A stretch of 64,000 bases of DNA from Closterium sp. Naga37s-1 (Eukaryota; Streptophyta; Zygnematophyceae; Desmidiales; Closteriaceae), in assembly GCA_947471745.1 (NCBI GenBank), contig CANJKZ010000263.1, forward strand, positions 496,001 through 560,000, given 5' to 3'. Shown here piece by piece: positions 1 to 9,690 of the stretch (positions are counted from its first letter, which is position 1; the number at the start of each line of letters is the position of its first letter). The translations under genes and the position numbers were made by a program. The notes under the pieces are model-generated. The model worked only from the letters and a program-made list of their open reading frames with translations. It was not told the DNA's origin and ran no database searches.

Positions 1-147
1 CTTATGCGCACTTGTGATTATCTATTCTAGAAGAGCGCGTTCCTGAAGGTTCGGATTACCTTTTGTGTCCATGTATTTCCGAGTGTAAATACGCTTTTTA
101 CCCACCTTTAGTGCAACTTTATCTAGTGGGAATTCGATCCTGTCACA
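1..147 (+). repeat. Partial 5' LTR of element D
   Basis: This is the last 147 bases of the LTR; about 254 bases lie before the window. It matches 4987-5134 with scattered substitutions, so the insertion is old. It ends in tgtcaca, like tgtgaca at the 3' LTR end. Confidence 0.85.
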
Positions 148-148
148 C

Positions 149-163
149 TTGATATTCAGAGCC
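149..163 (+). promoter_or_regulatory. Primer binding site of element D (degenerate)
   Basis: Directly after the 5' LTR, tgatattcagagcc resembles TGGTATCAGAGCC, the complement of the initiator tRNA-Met 3' end. It differs by a substitution and an inserted base. Confidence 0.6.
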
Positions 164-424
164 GTTTTCATTCGGGAAGTTTCAGCTAAGCAGCGCGACA
201 AGAAATTTCCTGCTTCGGGGGGGCGAAGAATTCGGCGCCGACGACGGTAAGCACCAGCCACGTTTTTTTAATAACCCCCCTCGCGCGTTTTTTTTTTTAG
301 ATCGTGAGTTCAATTGTTGGCAAAATCGTTTGCGATATAACGATGACAATCGCGAATTGTCGGGATCTATTTCGAGCGATTTGGAAGTAGCGAGACCAAC
401 AAGCGACGGATCTAACGACCTCGC

Positions 425-1325
425 GTGATAGCGCGCGTCATGGCGAAAATTGCGACAGAAGCAAAATCGATCGTGACTTCGCAGCAGTCGCGAAAATCTC
501 TCCAGGCCCAAGAAATTCGAGCCCCCAACATCTTTGATGGGGAAATCGACGCTTTGCGCTGGCTTTTGGCGATCGAAATATATCTCGCCGCCATCGGATG
601 CACAGCACCAGCACTCGAGAGAAACAGAATCAATTCTGTAGCAACACTACTGCGAGGACCAGCAATTGAATGGATAAGCGGAAGCGGTTTATTAAACCAA
701 GGTGAAGTGACGTGGTAGCAGTTCCGAGAAGGATTACTACAACGTTTTGAGCCGATTAATGCAGCGTTAATCGCCCGCGGCAAAATACATCGTCATCGAC
801 AAATCGGGAGCGTCGCGAACTATACGCAACAAACGAAGGGGTTGTTCCGACGTCACGGAAGGCGAATACGCGGGGATGAAAAACGAAATACGACAACACG
901 TTGCGGCCGCAAATTGGAGCAGCTACAACGACGTCGTTTCGGCAGCAGAACGTTTCGACGTAACCACGATCAGAACACAACGACTTCATGAACGAGCTAG
1001 ACGACATGGAGGTCGCTTGGCCACCCCCACGTACGCCGACCCGATGGAACTCAATCGAATCGACACCAAGGCAAGACCAAAGAAGGACAAATCTAAGTGT
1101 CCATTCTGCGGCAAGCCGGGACATCGATTCATCGATTGTAACAAAATAAAAACCGCACGTACAGCGCTTCGGGACCGTAGTAGTGGAGCGGATCCAATGC
1201 AAAAATTGGAGGATCGTGGAATGAATTCTTCAACCCACGAACGTACTCTACCAAGGAAAATCGCTGAGGATAATAAAATCTCCGCGAAACAAGACCCTGC
1301 TGGACCCGGACCTTGTAAAATGTAA
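425..1325 (+). pseudogene. gag remnant of element D with CCHC zinc knuckle
   Basis: This is a Ty3 Gag, the structural protein of the virus-like particle. The first part (425-718) has the usual capsid start ending in a W-Q-F-R-E-G-L-L pattern, but a TAG after the Trp (716-718) stops it. A different frame (876-1325) carries one knuckle, CPFCGKPGHRFIDC (CX2CX4HX4C), at about 1099-1140. At least one frameshift and one nonsense codon make it non-functional. The stretch 1326-1918 continues as Ser/Thr/Lys-rich coding remnant (1390-1953 is open) without a motif I recognise. Confidence 0.75.
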
Positions 1326-1918
1326 GCACTCCTTAAAATTATCATACAAGGATGCTTTACTTGGAAAAAACTCCCCTGGGTCTACGGCCTTGGTGAAATC
1401 ACGAGAGAGGCTCCAGAAGAAAAACAATGTATCGGTACGACAAGTACAGCAGCTACGCATGGGGAACCAACAACGGAGCGTGGAAGATAGACCTTCCAAC
1501 GACGACATCGTCCTCTCTCAGAACAAGCAGCCCACGTCGACCAATCGGCCTCCACGGAAAAAATCGGTGGCGCTAAAGCAGCTCAAGAGGGAGCTGGAGG
1601 TCAACAAGAAGCTGCGACGACCTCAAACCTCCTCTACATATGCATATGCAACATCTGAAAAATCTGCAACATCTGAAGAATCTGCAATATCTGAAAAATA
1701 TGCAACATCTACTCTACGAGGGAATTCTACTATGAGCTCGAGAACCACGTCGTCGACGACAACAAAAAATCCTGGCAAACAGAAAAGGCAGAACCAGCCA
1801 TCTGCCACCCCAGGAGATAACACAGAGATATGGGATATGCCCTACGATCCAATCAGAACGATCAACGGGTACAGCAAGCAACACCAACCACTTTTGCTTG
1901 AGGTGATCTGCAATGGAC

Positions 1919-2058
1919 TGTCAGAAGACTTGCACTGTAAGATCCCCGATTGATCCTTGGGGGGTTACAGCCTGTTAGCCTGGGGGGTTATGGGCGCACT
2001 GACCTGCTACTGAAACAAGCCCTTTTATCCCAATGGTCTAATGGCTGGGATTCTGACA
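1919..2058 (+). repeat. Left LTR of the TRIM
   Basis: It starts tgtcag and ends ctgaca. It matches 2153-2293 closely, with several substitutions in the first 40 bases. Confidence 0.85.
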
Positions 2059-2087
2059 TGGTATCAGAGCGGTCTCGGGTTCGAATC
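2034..2087 (+). promoter_or_regulatory. tRNA-like A box and B box across the TRIM LTR/interior border
   Basis: tggtctaatggctgg (2034-2048) fits a Pol III A box, and gggttcgaatc (2077-2087) fits a B box (GGTTCGANTC). They are about 30 bases apart, within the tRNA range. The right LTR has the A box (tggtctagtgg) but no B box after it. Whether it is transcribed by Pol III is inference. Confidence 0.5.
2059..2070 (+). promoter_or_regulatory. Primer binding site of the TRIM
   Basis: An exact tggtatcagagc directly follows the left LTR; it is the standard initiator tRNA-Met site of plant LTR elements. Confidence 0.85.
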
Positions 2088-2140
2088 GCGGTGTATGCAC
2101 ATGCTGGCCGTTGCCGCTGTGCCGAGTCCTGGACCTCCCA

Positions 2141-2152
2141 GTGTGGGGGGGG
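2141..2152 (+). other. Polypurine tract of the TRIM
   Basis: The G-rich tract gtgtgggggggg abuts the right LTR start (tgtcac at 2153), where plus-strand synthesis would be primed. Confidence 0.75.
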
Positions 2153-2293
2153 TGTCACAAGACTTGCACTGTGAGATTTTCGATTGATCCTTGGGGGGTT
2201 ACAGGCCTGTTAGCCTAGGGGGTTATGGGCGCACTGACCCGCTACTGAAACAAGCCCTTTTATCCTAGTGGTCTAGTGGCTGGGATTCTGACA
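2153..2293 (+). repeat. Right LTR of the TRIM
   Basis: It starts tgtcac, ends ctgaca and pairs with 1919-2058. Confidence 0.85.
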
Positions 2294-2299
2294 TGGCCG

Positions 2300-2575
2300 A
2301 CGCCTCCAAGCACTCGTGGACAAGGCAGCTCTTAAACGCATCAATGAGAAGTACATGCCTTCAAGCTTCACAGCTACGATGGTTGACGGAAGCAAGTTAC
2401 AAGGCTACGGCGAAGCAGCGTTACACCTGCAGATGGGTCCTCTTTGCTAGAAACCGACCCTACCCGTCACCAACATTAAAGTACTAGACTTGATTCTTGA
2501 GAGAGGTTTTTTGAAGAAGTTCAACCCCGAAATCAACTGGGTCACCCGCACGGCGAGTATCTACAATCAAGACTA
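2300..2575 (+). pseudogene. Protease remnant of element D
   Basis: In one frame from about 2307 the translation resembles the second half of a chromoviral retropepsin: a VDGS turn, LQGYGEA, then GFLKKFNPEINW close to the RT start. The catalytic D-S/T-G motif is not present here; the TRIM insertion lies directly upstream. A stop at about 2449 interrupts the frame. The assignment is by similarity to the family layout. Confidence 0.5.
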
Positions 2576-2599
2576 AATAGTTTCACTTCCGAGTTGGAG

Positions 2600-4650
2600 C
2601 AACACGGGAGATATTCCGGAGGAGACTCTCGCACGCTTCGAGAAGGACGTGAAGCGAACCATGGCAGGGTTTGTTGCACTGGTTATAGACGAAGATGAAG
2701 CAGAGAAGAAGAAGCTCGAGCTTCCACCAGCAATCCAGAAACTTCTAGAGGAGTTCGAAGACATTCTCCCTGACGACCTTCCAGACCAGTTGCCGCCATA
2801 TCGAACCCACCAACACGAGATCGTCGAAGAACCTGGTTCAAAACCAACCTTCTGAGCACCATATCGACTCAGCCTTACCGAGTTGGCTGACATGAAGAAA
2901 CAGATCGAGTACCTCCTGGACAAGGGACTCATTCGACCCTCAACATCACCATACGGTGCACCAGTGCTTTTCACACCAAAACCTGATGGAAGCTTATGCA
3001 TGTGCATCGACTACCGAGCCCTCAACAAGCAAACGATCAAGAACAAGTATCCGATTCCACGAATCGAAGATCTACTTGACCAGCTTCGGGGAGCTACGAT
3101 ATTCTCCAAACTCTATTTGAGATTGGGATATTAGCAGATTCGGATGGCGGATAACTCCATCCATAAGACGACGTTTTGGACACGATACGAATCCTACGAG
3201 TTCCTCATCATGCCGTTCGGACTCACCAACGCACCCGCTACATTCCAGGCCGAAATGAACTATAACTCAGGCCTCTACTCGACGAATGTATGGTGGTGTA
3301 CCTGGACGACATCCTAATCTACTCGAAGGACATGAAGCAGCACATCGAACACCTACGACGTGTCTTTGAGATACTTCGACGGGAAAAATTCTACGTCAAG
3401 TTATCTAAGAGCGAGTTCGCATTAAAGAAAGTCCAATTTCTTGGACACATGGTGAGCACTTATGGTGTACATGTGGACCCAAAGAAGATCGAAGCCGTGC
3501 GTACGTGGAAGACACCAGAGAACGTGAAGGAACTTCAGCAATTCCTTGGCTTTGTGAACTACTACAATCGGTTCGTGCCACAGTATGCGAAGATTGCAAC
3601 ACCTCTCACCAATCTACTGAAGAAGAATATACCGTTCAAGTGGGAGGATGTGCACCAGCAAGCCATGGAGCAGTTGAAGACCGCACTTACGACCGCATCC
3701 GTCCTGATCCTACGAGATCCAGAAAAAGACAATGTCATCGAAGCTGACGCTAGCGACTAAGTAGTTGGAGCAGTCTTGATGCAAGACCAAGGGAAGGGAC
3801 TTCAACCAATCGCTTACCTGAGCGAAAAATTGCACGGGACAGAAATCAACTACCCGATTCACGACAAAGAGGCCTTAGCGATCATCATCGCATTCAAGAC
3901 ATGGCGATGCTACCTCGAAGGGAGGAAGACCACGGTCTACACTGACCATTGCAGACTGAAGTACCTAAAGACGCAGCCGACCCTCTCCAGGCGACAGGTC
4001 AGGTGGATCGATTTCCTCGAGACGCACTTGCCCGTATTGGAGTTCGCCTACAATAATGCGAAGCATGCCGCAACCGGAGAGACCCCATTCTTCCTCTGTT
4101 ACAAACGACATCCGCTAAATCCACAACAGCCGACAATATCTGCAACCATCCAGCCCGCGCACGACTTCGTTACCACAATGCAACAGCTTTGGGATCGGAC
4201 GCACAAGTGCCTGTTGGACATACAGTCATCACAGAAACGCTCGACCGATCGCCGTCGCCGTGATCATACCATTGCGGTTGGTGACCATGTGCTTCTCGAA
4301 ACATGCAACCTCAACCTTGGTCACTTTCCATCCAAGTTGCGACCTCGCTTTCGCGGACCTTTCCTCGTAAAAGAGCAGGTCACTCAATCACATTCCGCTT
4401 GCGCCTACCAACTACTTGGAAGATTCATAACGCCTTCCACATGCAGCTTCTTAAACCCTATCGGGATCCAAATAAGCTGTACACGGGACGCCAACCTCCG
4501 CCGCCGCCACCAGTCCCCGTGAATGTTGAACCTGAGTACGAGGTTGAATCTGTGCTTGCACATCGTCGTCGTCGGCATGGCGCCCTGGAGTTTCTCATAC
4601 GCTGAAAGAGCTATGATCCTTCTGAGGACAGCTAGGTCTCTGAAGAAGAC
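2600..4650 (+). pseudogene. pol remnant of element D: RT, RNase H, truncated integrase, chromodomain
   Basis: RT is recognised from [16 protein letters not shown] (about 2980-3030) and YLDDILIYS (about 3299-3325). The first catalytic Asp of the usual LDLRSGY block is Tyr here (KLYLRLGY), followed by a stop at 3132. RNase H (3776-4020) keeps DKEALAII and YTDHCRLKYL. At about 4025 the RNase H end (RWIDFLETH) runs straight into the integrase C-terminal part (LPVLEFAYNN), so the HHCC finger and the DDE core are lost. A chromodomain (4515-4650) follows, with a stop replacing the usual Trp of LIRWK at 4603-4605. Several frames are used. This is a dead copy. Confidence 0.85.
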
Positions 4651-4718
4651 ATGAGTAACACCCGACGTTCTCTCCGCGACAATCTTGTCAAGCAGAGTGT
4701 TACATCTACCACCCAGCT

Positions 4719-4732
4719 TTGAGGGGGGGAAG
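4719..4732 (+). other. Polypurine tract of element D
   Basis: ttgaggggggaag-type tract (with seven Gs) directly before the 3' LTR. The same sequence in reverse complement precedes the LTRs of elements C1 and C2, which shows these chromoviruses are related. Confidence 0.8.
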
Positions 4733-5134
4733 TGTGAGAGTACGCCGACGTTCGACATATTTCTCATTTCTATATTTTTACTCTATCTTACTCTCCTTGT
4801 TTTCCTCTTTCATTTGCACTTTATTTCACCTCAATCGGACTACTATTCTATTTTCTTGAGGTTTCAGACTATTTCACTTATTTTGTATTTTCGGCACCGA
4901 CAGTTACATTATACGGCACCGACAGCACCGACGGTGGTGTACAAGGCGTAATCTTGCCATAATCTAATGTGTCAATGGGCTTGTGTGCTTATGCGCACTT
5001 GTGATTATCTATTCTAGAAGAGCGCGTTCCCGAAGGTTCGGATTATCTTTTGTGTCCATGTATTTCCGAGTATAAATACGCCTTGTACTCACCTTTAGTG
5101 CAACATTCTCGAGTGGAAATTTGATCCTGTGACA
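4733..5134 (+). repeat. 3' LTR of element D
   Basis: The LTR is 402 bp, begins tgtgagag and ends tgtgaca. Its last 148 bases repeat at the window start. gtataaatac at 5070-5079 is a plausible TATA box. The next base begins copia RT sequence of the host fragment. Confidence 0.85.
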
Positions 5135-5135
5135 C

Positions 5136-5812
5136 GCCCGGTCTGCTCCTCGTCGAGGAACCACCTGCGCAACTTGTCGGGGTAGCCCTGCTGGTGCAGC
5201 CACAGCTTCCTTGCCGGCCTGTCGTGCACGATCTCCAGCCCGAGGTACTTCTGCACCAGGGAGATCTCGCGCAGCTCGAAGGCAGCCTCCCTCAGCTCCT
5301 TCAGCATCTCGGCACTACTGCTGGTGGTGAGCAGGTTGTCGACGTAGACAAGCAACCAGCAGGCCACCTTGTCGTCGTCGACCTGGAAGTAGAGCGCCGT
5401 TTCGACCTGGCTCTTCTTCCATCTGGCGCCGACCAGCACGTCGTTGAGCGCCTTGTACCACAACAGCGGCGTCTGCTTTAGCCCGTAGAGGCTCTTCAGC
5501 AGCTTGCACACCCGGCCGTTCCCGTCATTGAAGTAGTCTTGCTGGTACATGTATAGCACCGGTCGAGCTTGCTCTGCAGGAAGGCGTTCTTCGTGTCGAG
5601 CTGCATCAGGTTGAGGTTGAGGACGGCGACGATGCTGAGGAAGATCCTCAGCATGACGTAGCTGCTCACCGGCGCATACGTCTCATCGTAGTCGGTGCCA
5701 TACACCTGCGTGAAGCCCTTCACGACCAGCCTTGCCTTCTTGCACTTGACAGTGTCGTCAATGTGGTACTCCGTCGTCAACACCCACTGCTTCTTCATGA
5801 TGTTCACCCCGG
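5136..5812 (-). pseudogene. Copia reverse transcriptase fragment
   Basis: Reading leftward from about 5807 the translation gives RLVVKGFTQVYGTDYDET (the copia RT start), then LQ-D-K-AFL, LYGLKQTPLLWY and LVYVDNLL. The normal YVDD catalytic pair is YVDN here. One base is missing near 5560, so the frame changes there. Both ends are cut: the right side stops at about 5812, and on the left element D begins at the fragment edge. This copia lineage is different from families A and B. Confidence 0.85.
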
Positions 5813-6248
5813 GCTGGCGACAGTACTAGAGATCCATTCCGAGATCTATTTCCGCGGCGATGATTCTCAAGCGGCAAGCTTTGTGCCGGCGCTGGAAGGC
5901 GGGAAAGCAGTGGTACTGAACCAGACTTCTCTGATTGACGCCACAGATAACCTGGCATGACGTCCCGTCCCGATCCATATCTGTAGTGTTGAGCATAATG
6001 GGCTCTGACCCACCACACGGCCGGCCCGACAACGAACGCCCGCTAGCAGTCAAGGCTGGCTCGGTACGCGCCATGAGTGGGGACGTGGGAGGATCGAGTG
6101 TGAACTGTAGTGAGGCGAGAAAACACAAGGACAATGTTGCGAAGGCTGTCACCGCTTTGTTCCACAAAAATGTTATTCAAAATGAAATTGCAGAAATTGT
6201 CAAAAATGTTACACAAAATGAAATTGCAGAAATTGCGTTCAGTGTACT
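5813..6248. other. Noncoding spacer with a 36-bp direct repeat
   Basis: I see no gene here. The only structure is a direct repeat of about 36 bp, 6166-6201 and 6202-6237, with the core caaaatgaaattgcagaaa in both copies. Confidence 0.6.
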
Positions 6249-6381
6249 TGTTGTGAAAGACAGAACGAGGTATGATTGAACTAGGAAGCAGGTGGGTACA
6301 AGTAGGAAGACCTAAAAGTGTTGTACCCCATATTGTCTACCCCACTACAGCCTACACAGACTATGTCATTTAAGCTTGACA
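6249..6381 (-). repeat. 3' LTR of copia A
   Basis: About 133 bp, tgttgtg to cttgaca in plus orientation. It matches the LTR of copia F (33519-33654) in its middle part (tgattgaactagga) and its end. The PPT-like cacccccataggc follows, as in F, G and J. The segment 6382-6610 is untranslated 3' sequence shared with F and G. Confidence 0.75.
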
Positions 6382-6610
6382 CACCCCCATAGGCAAAATG
6401 GGGGAGAACAAGAGGTCACAAGACCAGTCAAGAGAAGCAAAGCAAGCTCAGGGTGGATCACGAAGTCACCACGCATTCTGAGAACAAGCAAATGGCCACA
6501 AGGCCAGTTCACATGCAGAGTTATATAGAGGAGAACAAGCGATACAGTGATCACAACCTAGCAAGTGTAAGCATGCAGGTATATGTATAAAGATCACAGT
6601 ACAAACAAAG

Positions 6611-8412
6611 TCAAGAAGTAAACAAGTGAGGCCCAGTGGGCACAAGACCTAGAACAGTACAGAAACGCTGATGATCACAAGGCTGAAGTGCCTTGGTGAA
6701 GATATCAGCAGTGTTGGCCCGAGTGGCCACGTAAGCAAGACGAAGCTGACCACGATGCTGCAACTCTTGAGCAAGGAAGTAGCGCAGAGCGATGTGCTTT
6801 GTTCTGTGCTCCAGTCTATGCTCCTTACACAAGGAAATCATGGCCTTGTTGTCGACGTACAGCATTGGAGGAGAATGAGGCGGCTCTCCCAGGTCAGTCA
6901 GCAGGTAGGTGAGACAGCGTAACTCCTGTGAAGCCATAGCCCCTGCGTAGATCTCAGCCTCACATCTGGAGCTGAGAACAGAAGACGAGCGAGTAGACCG
7001 CCAAGAAACAGAGCCGAAGCCAAGGCTGAAAGTGTAACCCTGTGACGACCGCTGCGTAGCCAAGTTGTCAGCTTAGGAAGCGTCTACGTGAACAGTGAGG
7101 ACAACTCGAGCCCGTCCTCCAAGCATGAACCCCATGCCCGACGTACTGCATAAGAAGCGCAACACCCTCTTAGCGGCATCCATGCGCTCCTTCCTGTGTC
7201 TCCCAAGAGCAACATAGCGTGCCAGGATGCTAAGAGGGTATGCCAGGTCAGGTCGAGTGCAGGTCATCAGGTACATGAGGCAGCCCACAAGCTTTGGATA
7301 TGGGCCACTCGGCTCTACGGACTCATCCGCAGGCAGAGCTGAGAGCGAGTGGCGAGCAGATAGAGTAGTGGCCTGAGGCGAGGAGTACGTGAAGTTGAAG
7401 CGCTGAAGGACCTGCTGCACCATGTGTGACTGAGTCAAGGTAATGGTGCGCCGTGCTCTGTCCCGGGTGATCTGCAAGCCAAGATAGCTGCGCAGCTCAC
7501 CCAGGTCTGTGAACGTGTGTCTCTTCTGCAGCTCCGACTTCACGTGGGCCAGTCCAGCAATGTCAGCAGTAGCAAAGACCAAGTCGTCGACGTACACGGG
7601 GATGTAAAATGGCGGCAGAGTAGTGTCGGTGCGTAGAAACAGCGACGGGTCAGCAGTGGAAGGAGTAAACCCAAGAGCCGCAAGCGTAGTCCTCAGTGTG
7701 TCATGCCACTCACGGGGCGCCTGGCAGAGACCGTAGACTGGCCGCCGGAGGCTCCACTGGGTACCAGGAGGAAACGACCCAGTGAAGCCAGGTGGGCGGC
7801 GCAGCCAGATCTCCTCGTGCAGGCTGCCCTGTAGGAAAGCAGTGCTGAAGTCAAGAGAGTGCAGCTCGTAGTCACGCTGAGCAGCTACGTGCAGCAAAAC
7901 CCAAAGAGTGGTCATCTTCGGGGTGGGGGAGAAGATCTGGAAGAAGTCAACTCCCTCTCGCTGACTGAAGCCTCGAGCAACGTAACGCGCCTCGAAGGCA
8001 GGCGGAGAACCCGGCGGCCGCTTCACCCTGAAAATCCACATGCCATCGACAATGTTTGCCCCAGGGGGGGGAACCTCGTCGACGTAGGTGCCTGTGGACT
8101 TCCAGAACGCCATCTCTGCGTCCATGGCTGTCTGCCACTGAGAGGAGTAGGGACCCTCTATCGCCTCTGCGTAAGAGCGCGGGGTCGGGATGTCTGGTGC
8201 ATCCGGGTCTCCGTCAGGGGCAAGCAGCATGGACACGAGATGAGGTAAAGCAGCAGCAAAACACTGGAACTCCTCCTGCCTGTCCTCAAGGACGTCCGTG
8301 CTAAGAGCACATTCACCCCCGACGGACGGAGGATAGACAGACTCAGAGTTAGCAACAAGACTAGCGGCGTAGTCTAGACGACAGTGAGCAGCAAAGTCGA
8401 CAAGCTCAGCAA
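6611..8412 (-). pseudogene. Copia A reverse transcriptase and RNase H
   Basis: RT (8236 leftward) has RYVARGFSQREGVDFFQ, the LDFSTAFLQG block with the first catalytic Asp, and VYVDDLVFA. RNase H follows with HVDAS, CEAEIYA and YVDNKAM. A TAA at about 7071 replaces the Trp of the DASWADD pattern seen in F and G, splitting the frame. Otherwise 6611-8236 is one frame. Compared with F, the active-site residues are kept, so the loss looks recent relative to the rest of the element. Confidence 0.85.
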
Positions 8413-9690
8413 CTAAGGCAGACGCAGCAGTGGAGTCAAAGGAAGGGTCAGTGATAACAGTGGCCAGGAGACGCGTGACAGTGGGACTAGCAGCACGAAG
8501 GGAGACAACTCTGGGTCAGCAAGGGCATGAAGAGAGGACGCAGGAGGAGACGGCAGAGGGACACGCTGTGGAGCAGAGGAACGACGCAGTGCCATCTTTT
8601 GCGTGCCAGGGACAGGAGGAGGACGCTGACGCGGAACACGACGACCAGTGCGAACGGCAGGAACAGGCGACGCAGGGCAAGACGCAGGCTCACGACGCTC
8701 AGCAATACCTCCGGTCGGTCTAGAGTAAGGAGAAGGAGCGGGCAGTGGGGAGGCTGGCTGTAACTGCGACTGCGACTGAACAAGCGCTGGACACTCTAAG
8801 GGAGGAGAAGGACCAGTGGAAGGCGGGAGACCAAGAACCTGCTGAAGGAGTTGAACGAAGTACGGCCGCGGCCGTGCAGCACCACCAGAACCAGCAGAGG
8901 CACCTCCAGCTCCAAGGTCGCCAGCTCCAACTCCTGCAGCACCACTAGCTCTAGCAGCTCCAGCACCTCCAGGACCAGCAGCTCCAGCAGCTCCGGCTCT
9001 AGTAGCACCTCCAGAAGCAACAACACGAGCGCCTCCAGCTCCAACTCCGGGAGCACCACCAGCCTTAGCAGCTACCTCCAGTACGAGCACCTACGGGACC
9101 AGCGGCTCCAGCACCTCCAGCAGCACCAGCACCAGCAGCACCTCCAGCAGCTCCAGCTCCGGCAGCACCTCCAGCTCCAGCAGCTCCAGCTCCTCCAGCA
9201 GCTCCAGCTCCAGCAGCTTCTCGCTGGGGTCTCCAGCGGCAAGCAAACCACTCTCGTAGCTGCGGTGGAGAGAGAGGCTCCCGCCGAGACGAGGCACCTG
9301 CAGGAACTCCAGCAGACTCAGCACCCCTAGACTCAGCAACCGCAGGCTCAGTACCTCCAGGCTCAGCACCCCTAGACTCAGCAACCTCAGGCTCAGCACC
9401 CCCAGACTACACGCGCCCAGGCTTAGCACCCCTAGGCTCCGAACGCTCAGGCTCAGCACCCCCAGGCTTCGCACCCCCGGGCTCCGCACCCCCAGGCTCC
9501 GCACGCTCAGGCTCCGCATCCCCAGCAGCACCACCCCCAGTAGCAGCACCAGAGTCAACCGCTACCTCGACAGGCTCGACAGCGTCTACCAGGGACACAC
9601 CTGAGGGAGCAGGACCCTGAGGGGGGAGGGGGTCGACCGAGGAGGACCTAGTGCAAGGAAGAGCGGCAGGGGGGGGAGAGAGGCAATGCG
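8413..9690 (-). pseudogene. Copia A integrase-RT linker, low complexity
   Basis: A Gly/Ala-rich and Pro/Glu/Arg-rich spacer encoded by short repeats such as ctcagcacccccaggct (9300-9540) and cagctccagcagcacctcc (8880-9240). The protein would be repeats of the GGAEPE type. At least two frames are needed to read it, so indels have accumulated. No enzyme motif lies here. Confidence 0.7.

Larger units (their letters stand above)
1919..2293 (+). mobile_element. TRIM (terminal-repeat retrotransposon in miniature)
   Basis: The element is 375 bp with LTRs of about 140 bp at 1919-2058 and 2153-2293. A perfect TGGTATCAGAGC primer site starts at the first base after the left LTR (2059-2070), and an oligo-G polypurine tract (2141-2152) abuts the right LTR. 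There is no coding capacity in the 94-bp interior. The flanks tggac (1914-1918) and tggcc (2294-2298) look like a 5-bp target duplication with one mutation. It interrupts element D between gag and protease. The size and parts match plant TRIMs; the assignment is by structure only. Confidence 0.85.
1..5134 (+). mobile_element. Ty3/gypsy chromovirus D, decayed, 5' end cut by window
   Basis: Bases 1-147 repeat at about 4987-5134, giving a partial 5' LTR and a full 3' LTR of 402 bp. Between them, in order, are gag with a CCHC knuckle, a protease remnant, RT, RNase H, the end of an integrase and a chromodomain. That order (RT before integrase) defines Ty3/gypsy, and the C-terminal chromodomain defines chromoviruses. 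Every reading frame is broken. A TRIM is inserted at 1919-2293, and the integrase zinc finger and catalytic core have been deleted near 4025. The element lies in a copia RT fragment whose remains start just after the 3' LTR. Confidence 0.9.

Noticed and set aside
2034..2110. Possible tRNA gene (A and B boxes)
   Set aside because: No acceptor stem or anticodon arm can be folded convincingly, and the segment overlaps the LTR end and primer site of a TRIM.
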